Source: Glandiceps talaboti
Lineage: Eukaryota; Hemichordata; Enteropneusta; Spengelidae
Length of the DNA stretch: 64,000 bases
Assembly: GCF_964340395.1 (NCBI RefSeq)
Contig: NC_135569.1
Span: 9,655,540-9,719,539 of the forward strand
Direction: 5' to 3'
Below the pieces are notes generated by a model that saw only the letters and a list, made by a program, of their open reading frames with translations, made no database searches and was not told the DNA's origin. The translations under genes and the position numbers were made by a program. How positions within the stretch are numbered: position 1 is the first letter of the stretch; each line of letters starts with the position of its first letter. Below are positions 57,745 through 64,000 of this stretch, in pieces.

Positions 57745-59600
57745 TTAAGCCTAGAGGATTAAGAAGATATTTTTAGTATAATACTACACATCGAATTAAC
57801 GTGAGATACGTGAAAGTGGCGTTTTTTGTGATCATAATAAACAGCGCCATCTATCGATATCATGGAGTGAACAAGACTGAGAGTCTCGCTTACCCCAGAT
57901 GCATAGTGGTTAAAACTTTGGTACTTACAGTATGCATATTTACATTATTTACATATCTACACACTCTGTGGAAGATTAGATAAATATGTATATACATACT
58001 CATCCGGTCAATATGCTGCATTCAGTGCAACTATTGTTGACACCGTTGAATATAGAAATATGACAACTCGTAAAGTATGTTTAGCGGGGATTTATCTCCG
58101 CCCCAAAAAAGCTTTTGCGCCTATTCAGCTAAAATAAATCCAGCGCCAAAATATACGACTACAGTACATGGTATGAGAACTGTTGTTTACGTTCTCCGAC
58201 ATTGAACCTTTATCCATGTACACGTACTGTTGCTTCCAGCTACCTTTATTGCCACTCTTTTGCTGATAAGTAATACTTGGTTCGTTTATCTTGGCACAAC
58301 GTCTAAAGCTAAACGAGCGATAAATTGTCACCTAGTTAGTAATCATATAGCTATTTACTATAAATTCCGAGTAATATCGATGTGTTTACGTTTTGAAATT
58401 CATGAACATATTCCTTACAATGCGAGAAACTACCTTTTCAGAAAATAGTTTTTATTAACTTCAGCTTCAAATATTATCAATACATAGTTCTGTGGGTATA
58501 TCGTTTACATTACTACTTCAAGCAGATGCAATTATCTTGTAGTCTGTTGAATCTACCGTGACACCTATCAACGAAATTTTTAAGTGCTGGCGAGTTTTTA
58601 TCTTCTCGTTTTGACGGGCCTTATTGCTAATTTCCCCTCAGTTTATTGAAAATCGAACACGCTTCATATGGAGCGTTTATTGCGGCGTTTCTGTTAGGCT
58701 AAGCTAACATATACCAGGCTATTTGTTCCTAATGACACCTTGGAACACATCAACGTTAACAACCTAACTCTCGTTACCGTAATATTTCTCACGTCTGCAT
58801 GTATATATGTAGCTATCTTCATGTGAGCAGTGAGTACACTCTGCTTTCTTCTATGTTAGGTTCGATAACTTGAATAGTTGTTTGTCGCAATTACTTTCCT
58901 AAAACCTTCTGCTATCCGACTTTTAAATTCAACCAAACCCTTTTTGTGCCATTTTCTTTTTTATTTGTCATTTTCTTTGCGCGCAAGTCTTATTAATATG
59001 AAGTCCTAGAAGGCAATCGTACCGGTTAGCATATCTTTCCTTACAGCATACAAGACAGTTTTTAACTTTGGCATTTATTTAATATCGGGGTGCATTTTAA
59101 ACAGTAACCCCCCCCCCCCATTTTAATGTAATATTTCCTGAGTCATTACAGTTAAGAAGCTGCAAGATGTAGAACTAATTAAGATACTAAACGAACGATA
59201 GAGGAGAGATTCTCTATCTACACGTGATACTTTGATATTTAGCAGAAACAAAATTGCTCCAAGTGATGACGTAAGCTTGTTATAATGTGAATCATAGGAA
59301 CCGGAATCCTAAATTTCACATTACGAAATTTTGCAAACAAACATTGTAGGGTTGATGTCAATTAATAAATCCGCAATATCTTTAAACTAAATGGCAAATA
59401 TTTTACAGAACATTTCAAATTAAATTTCTGCCAATTAATTTCTGTATTACTCCTTAAGGTAAAAACGTCAGCTGACGATCCTTCTGGTGAAACGGTCCGT
59501 AGTGTAAATCCACAATGTAATATCAGACTCGTCTTCTTTCATTTTTATGTATGATAGCTCTCCAAGGTGATCGAGCACTCTACTTGGCGAAAGAAGAATG
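57745..59600. other. Intergenic spacer, nothing recognised
   Basis: AT-rich with scattered short ORFs. A C10-type run is at about 59109-59119. No element ends found. Confidence 0.5.

Positions 59601-59604
<4 letters not shown>

Positions 59605-59661
<57 letters not shown>
59605..59661. repeat. (AT)n microsatellite
   Basis: About 57 bases of alternating AT, followed at 59690-59760 by a short direct repeat of ACTATTCCTGAGAGTA. Confidence 0.97.
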
Positions 59662-59663
<2 letters not shown>

Positions 59664-60444
59664 AATGTACAGCAGGTGTCTCTCTTCAGGTACACTATTC
59701 CTGAGAGTACCGGTAATATCAAATGTTTACTATTCCTGAGAGTAATATCAAATTCGGTCTAAAAGGTGAAAAGGTCTCTTTTTGTTGTCATAAAATACAC
59801 TCCGTTTGTTTTCTTCTGCAGAGAAGTCATTTATGAGTTTCCTCTTATTCTACATGGTTGATTGTAATCATGTAGTTAGTACCCATGCATATCATGTCGT
59901 GCATCGCCAACAACTGTCTCACTACATCGTTTACAAATGTCATCTCTCAGACAATCGCCATATTGATAGTAAACCGAAGGCAAGGTCGTGAACGTATAAA
60001 ATAAGATAATGAAGGCAATAAAACGACATCTAGAAAGACATCCCGCAATTATTTTGTAACTACTCCAATCTGTAATGTGTTTTCCTTCGAGATAAACATC
60101 CTTCCATATGTAAATTGTCGTTATCTAACCATATTATGCACATATGACTACAAAAAGAGTGATAGATTTTGTCATATTGCATGTAAGCTTATCCGTTCCA
60201 ATGCCTTTAGCAATAGCAGTAATAACTTACATCATCTTATCCTTGTTAAGGTTTCTTAACAATTTATTAACAGTTCATTAACTTTGACATGAAGCAAAAT
60301 CTAAAGGCAAAGTGTAAACAAGTAATTAAAGTTCTTACGACGTGCCTCTTGCCTGCTTGCCCATTAAGACGGTAGTAATTCTACGTTTTTCACGACCCAA
60401 CCGACCTCATGGACCCTATATTTATTTCTTCAATCTGGAGAAAC

Positions 60445-60625
60445 AATAAAAATGACGCCCTCTATAGCCGGATTAAGCAATATCACAGCGACCACACAAG
60501 CACGTATCTCAGCGGAAGTGATTTTTTATTGCTGAAATTTAACCTTAAACAAATGGTTCAAAGTCTCCTTCTGACTTTAATTGTCTCTTCTAAGTCATTC
60601 GGACTGTTAAAGAATGGGTAAGAAA
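60445..60625. repeat. Dispersed repeat, copy 2 (pair with 34580-34790)
   Basis: ACGCCCTCTATAGCCGGATTA, then CACGTATCTCAGC, AAACAAATGGTTC, TTTAATTGTC and TGTTAAAGAATG. See copy 1. Confidence 0.6.
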
Positions 60626-61005
60626 GTACCACCAACATGTACACATACAATTACATGTTTTAAACATATTTAACCAACAGACCCATCATTATTTTTAAGG
60701 TGTTACCATGAGAAACAAAAACTTAAGTATTGACACCCTTATGCCTGCATAGTATTTTCGTTCGCCAAATCACATACAATTTACTACAATTCAGTTGCGC
60801 ACTGGGAGGACTGTGAACCACTTCGGAGTGTGGAGTTTGGAATACAGTAGAAATGATGTTGCCTTGGTGTTTCACTCATGTGACTTAATATATTTTACAC
60901 TTACTCACAGTTTCAAATGCAACAGAAACAAGTATAGATATGTCGAGCACAGTTGGGATGTAGGAGTTGTCAAGTTATCATGTTGATTATCAGTTTGAAA
61001 GTCAA

Positions 61006-61257
61006 CAATAGGGAACTTGCAAACCCGCCATATTGAATGTTGCATCATGGGTAATGTGATGATAAATACTAACCAATTAGTATTCTAAACAATATTGCTA
61101 TATTGTTTGTAACCACAAATGATCAATTCAGTTACCCTGACCATTGTATGAGGTTTAATTTAACGGTAGCTCCAGATTAGGTATTACGATAACCACAGAT
61201 AATTCCATAGTCCTTTGCGTGTGAGCATGCTCAGTCTGGATTGCAAGTTCCCTATTG
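61006..61257. mobile_element. MITE family A, copy 3 (252 bp)
   Basis: Perfect 17-bp inverted ends CAATAGGGAACTTGCAA and TTGCAAGTTCCCTATTG, with an interior closest to copy 1. Confidence 0.92.
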
Positions 61258-61799
61258 AAGCAATTCAAATCATCAAGTCCATGTGTAATGTTTTCAGCAG
61301 AAGCCTGTTTCTACTACACTGTGAAAGAATAGCAATGCTGTATTCTGCTGTGCTTGTTGTATCTCTGTTATTGTTAGTCTGGAGTTGAACTGTGTCTGTC
61401 CTCGTGTTTACAACATCATGTCCATATGGGTGAAACACCTAGTCAACTCCAAGTAATCTTTAACACTGATAAGATAAACTGATTATCATAACAGATCTTT
61501 CGAGAGCCATATACATAATGTTATTAGCGTTAAAGTGAGCACAAAAACGGCTTGCATCAGATCTCAGACTAGCTTTGCACACCCACAGTTTCTTGTCTGT
61601 GGCACATCACATCATACTATTGACTTTTGATAATCCACTCTTACAGTACACGAAAGCAGTGTACAATAATTCTTGCTTTCTTTGAATGGAATTTTAAACC
61701 ATGTTAAGCTACTTCTGTCTATAACATTGCGTGGCTGTAGGTTGTTGACTGTAAATCCCCTTCTTTAGAGTATTTTCAACAAGTACTGTCCACTGTATT

Positions 61800-62282
61800 A
61801 AATATAGCAATAAAATGTGATTGGATGATTACTATAGCAATGGAATAGGTGACTGGCTGATTATTATAGCAATCAAATAGGTGACTGGCTGATTATTATA
61901 GAAATCAAGTAGGTGACTGGCTAATTATTACAGCAATCAAGCAGGTGACTGGGTAATTATTACAGCAATCACGTAGGTGACTGGCTAATTATTACAGCAA
62001 TCAAATAGGTAACTGGCTGATTACTATAGAAATCAAATAGGTGTCTGGCTGATTACTATAGAAATCAAATAGGTGACTGGCTGATTATCATAGCAATAAG
62101 ATAGCTGATTGGTTGATTATTACAGCAATCAAATAGGTGATTGGCTGATTATCATAGCAATAAGATAGCTGATTGGTTGATTATTATACCAATCAAATAG
62201 GTGATTGGCTGATTATTATACCATTCAAATATATGATTGGCTGATAATCATAGCAAAAAATTGCAAGTAGGCGGTTGGTTGA
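61800..62282. repeat. 32-bp tandem repeat, about 15 units
   Basis: Unit AGCAATCAAATAGGTGACTG, GCTGATTATTAT. Left-hand units carry GTGACTGGCT, right-hand units GTGATTGGCTG or GCTGATTGGTTG, so two subtypes are segregated along the array. Confidence 0.93.
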
Positions 62283-62629
62283 TTATCAAAGTTCAGTGGT
62301 CGTTTGATACGCATGTCCGAATGAAGCGCATTTTGTTTGTTGACAATAACGTTACTTTGTGTAGCTATCACCTTATAAACCCATCCCATGTGTTGACCAC
62401 AATATTGGATTGGTTCATTTGCAAGAGCTCACTCCTGGAAAATAACCTTTCTTTGGTAAATCACGTTTTCAGAAAACAAAGTCTTGATGATCGTCCTTGG
62501 TTACTTGCTAGGGTTTCGGAGTGTTGGATCGTGACTATGAATATGATGACTGCATTGTTCTAGTAAACAAAAGAAACCAAAGCAAGGACAATATACAGGA
62601 ATGAACTCTCACATCCTCAATGAGCTGAG

Positions 62630-62645
62630 ATGGGGGGGGGGGGGG
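62630..62645. repeat. G homopolymer
   Basis: G run of about 14 bases. Confidence 0.9.
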
Positions 62646-63312
62646 CAAAATTCCCTAATATCTGTGAAATAGTCCATCCTACACTATTGGTGCGTGGGAT
62701 TACTTTTCTTGTGTTCTCTTTACTCTGGTAAATTTGAAAATAAAATTTAACTCACTTATTCTTAGAGAGTATGGGATCAAATCAATCCCATACTTGTTGT
62801 CTCACATTCTCAAACTACCAGGACATGAGAAAACAAGTTCCCACTCTTATCTTCTGTAATACACCTATAAAATGTTTTTATTATTTCACCCTTGTGAACC
62901 CTTTTGACCGCGTGAATGTCGCATTGCGGCACTATAAAATAAATGCAGACTTGTGTATAGACATAATGGCGGATTTATCAATACTAAGCCTGTAAAATCG
63001 TTTCACTCTAGGATTTTATTAGTCTCAAATTAAAGTTTAACGATATGTTAACTATATATGTGATATAAGGGTTTTTCTTCTCCTGGGTCTCTCGAGTAAT
63101 CAACAATCCCCTGTGTAACAATGATATAATGATAAAAATGTTTTCCTCCAACTCTATTTTCAAATCCACGAATAGACCACAGGACAGACATAAAACGTGA
63201 GATCGGATTGATAGTACACGTGGGATTAAAACAGGTTTGATATACTGGGATGGTATTTCTGTCAGTGCTCAACTTTTTATTATCATTTGTAGAAATTATT
63301 ATCAGTATTCCC

Positions 63313-63583
<271 letters not shown>

Positions 63584-63639
63584 TGACTGACTGACATGTA
63601 GTAACCAATAGATCAGTTTCTATCCATACTCCTCTGCTA

Positions 63640-64000
63640 TGTGTTTACAGTGCAGTACTTTAGTTGGTATACTCGTCTAGTATACAGTATACAGTATACT
63701 AAAATGTATATTATACGGTATAACGTTCGATCATTCTTTAAGAAGATGCACGTCTCGCACAAAGCACATTTACGGATATGAGTCATCGATCTCGGGAGGA
63801 GGGGGGGGGGGGGGTTGAAGCCCAAGGAGGATATTCAATATTTGGAGGATATATCTTAGAATTGAAATGTCTGGATTTTGCAAAATAAAAATAAGAATTA
63901 TTGGAACTGAAGTAGTTCTGATGTCTAATAAAATGGTTAAATACTTGGCACTCTCATACTCGTAACCTAGAGGGGTTGTCACTACTCGTCTCCGACTTAT
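63640..64000. other. Terminal spacer, nothing recognised
   Basis: GTATACAGTATACAGTATAC-type alternating palindrome at about 63679-63700 and a G run at about 63800-63814. No gene. Confidence 0.5.

Overview
This is an AT-rich animal nuclear DNA window. It has GT-AG introns, long introns and intergenic spacers, no operons, many microsatellites, and an unusually dense load of palindromic (foldback) miniature transposons. The two best-conserved genes resemble vertebrate orthologues (ARHGEF10 and sorcin) closely. I take it to be a slowly evolving, probably marine invertebrate (hemichordate, amphioxus, annelid, mollusc or brachiopod type). I cannot settle the taxon from sequence alone.

Layout. (1) 451-19021, + strand: the 3' portion of an ARHGEF10/ARHGEF10L-type Rho guanine nucleotide exchange factor. 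Twelve exons join in frame to a stop and give 792 residues, from the last helix of the DH domain through the PH-like region and the beta-propeller C-terminus. Its introns carry a 68-bp satellite, a tandemly duplicated splice-donor segment, SINEs and several foldback elements. (2) 19022-30680: no convincing gene; 3' flank and mobile-element debris. (3) 30686-32206, - strand: an intronless 506-residue membrane-anchored condensation-domain/CAT-like acyltransferase (HxxxDG present). (4) 32.3-40.3 kb: spacer with tandem repeats and a segment duplicated at 33 and 36 kb. (5) 40420-41823, + strand: a 467-residue paralogue of gene 3 in which the catalytic His is Gln, so it may be a pseudoenzyme. (6) 41.9-44.4 kb: a 47-bp-arm hairpin, a foldback element whose arms are tandem arrays, and a TTAA-flanked MITE. 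(7) 44494-55233, - strand: a complete seven-exon sorcin-like penta-EF-hand protein, 167 residues, every intron phase consistent. (8) 56801-57740, + strand: two terminal exons of a gene resembling the C-terminus of a bacterial-type family 3 solute-binding protein; upstream exons not found. (9) 57.7-64 kb: spacer with MITEs, a 32-bp tandem array and long microsatellites.

The genes do not form a pathway. The RhoGEF and sorcin are ordinary single-copy signalling genes. The two acyltransferases are a local paralogous pair, about 8 kb apart with their 5' ends facing each other. The most striking overall property is the number of distinct inverted-repeat element families (about a dozen, most with at least two copies). 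Several have given rise to microsatellites or tandem arrays at their hinge or edge.
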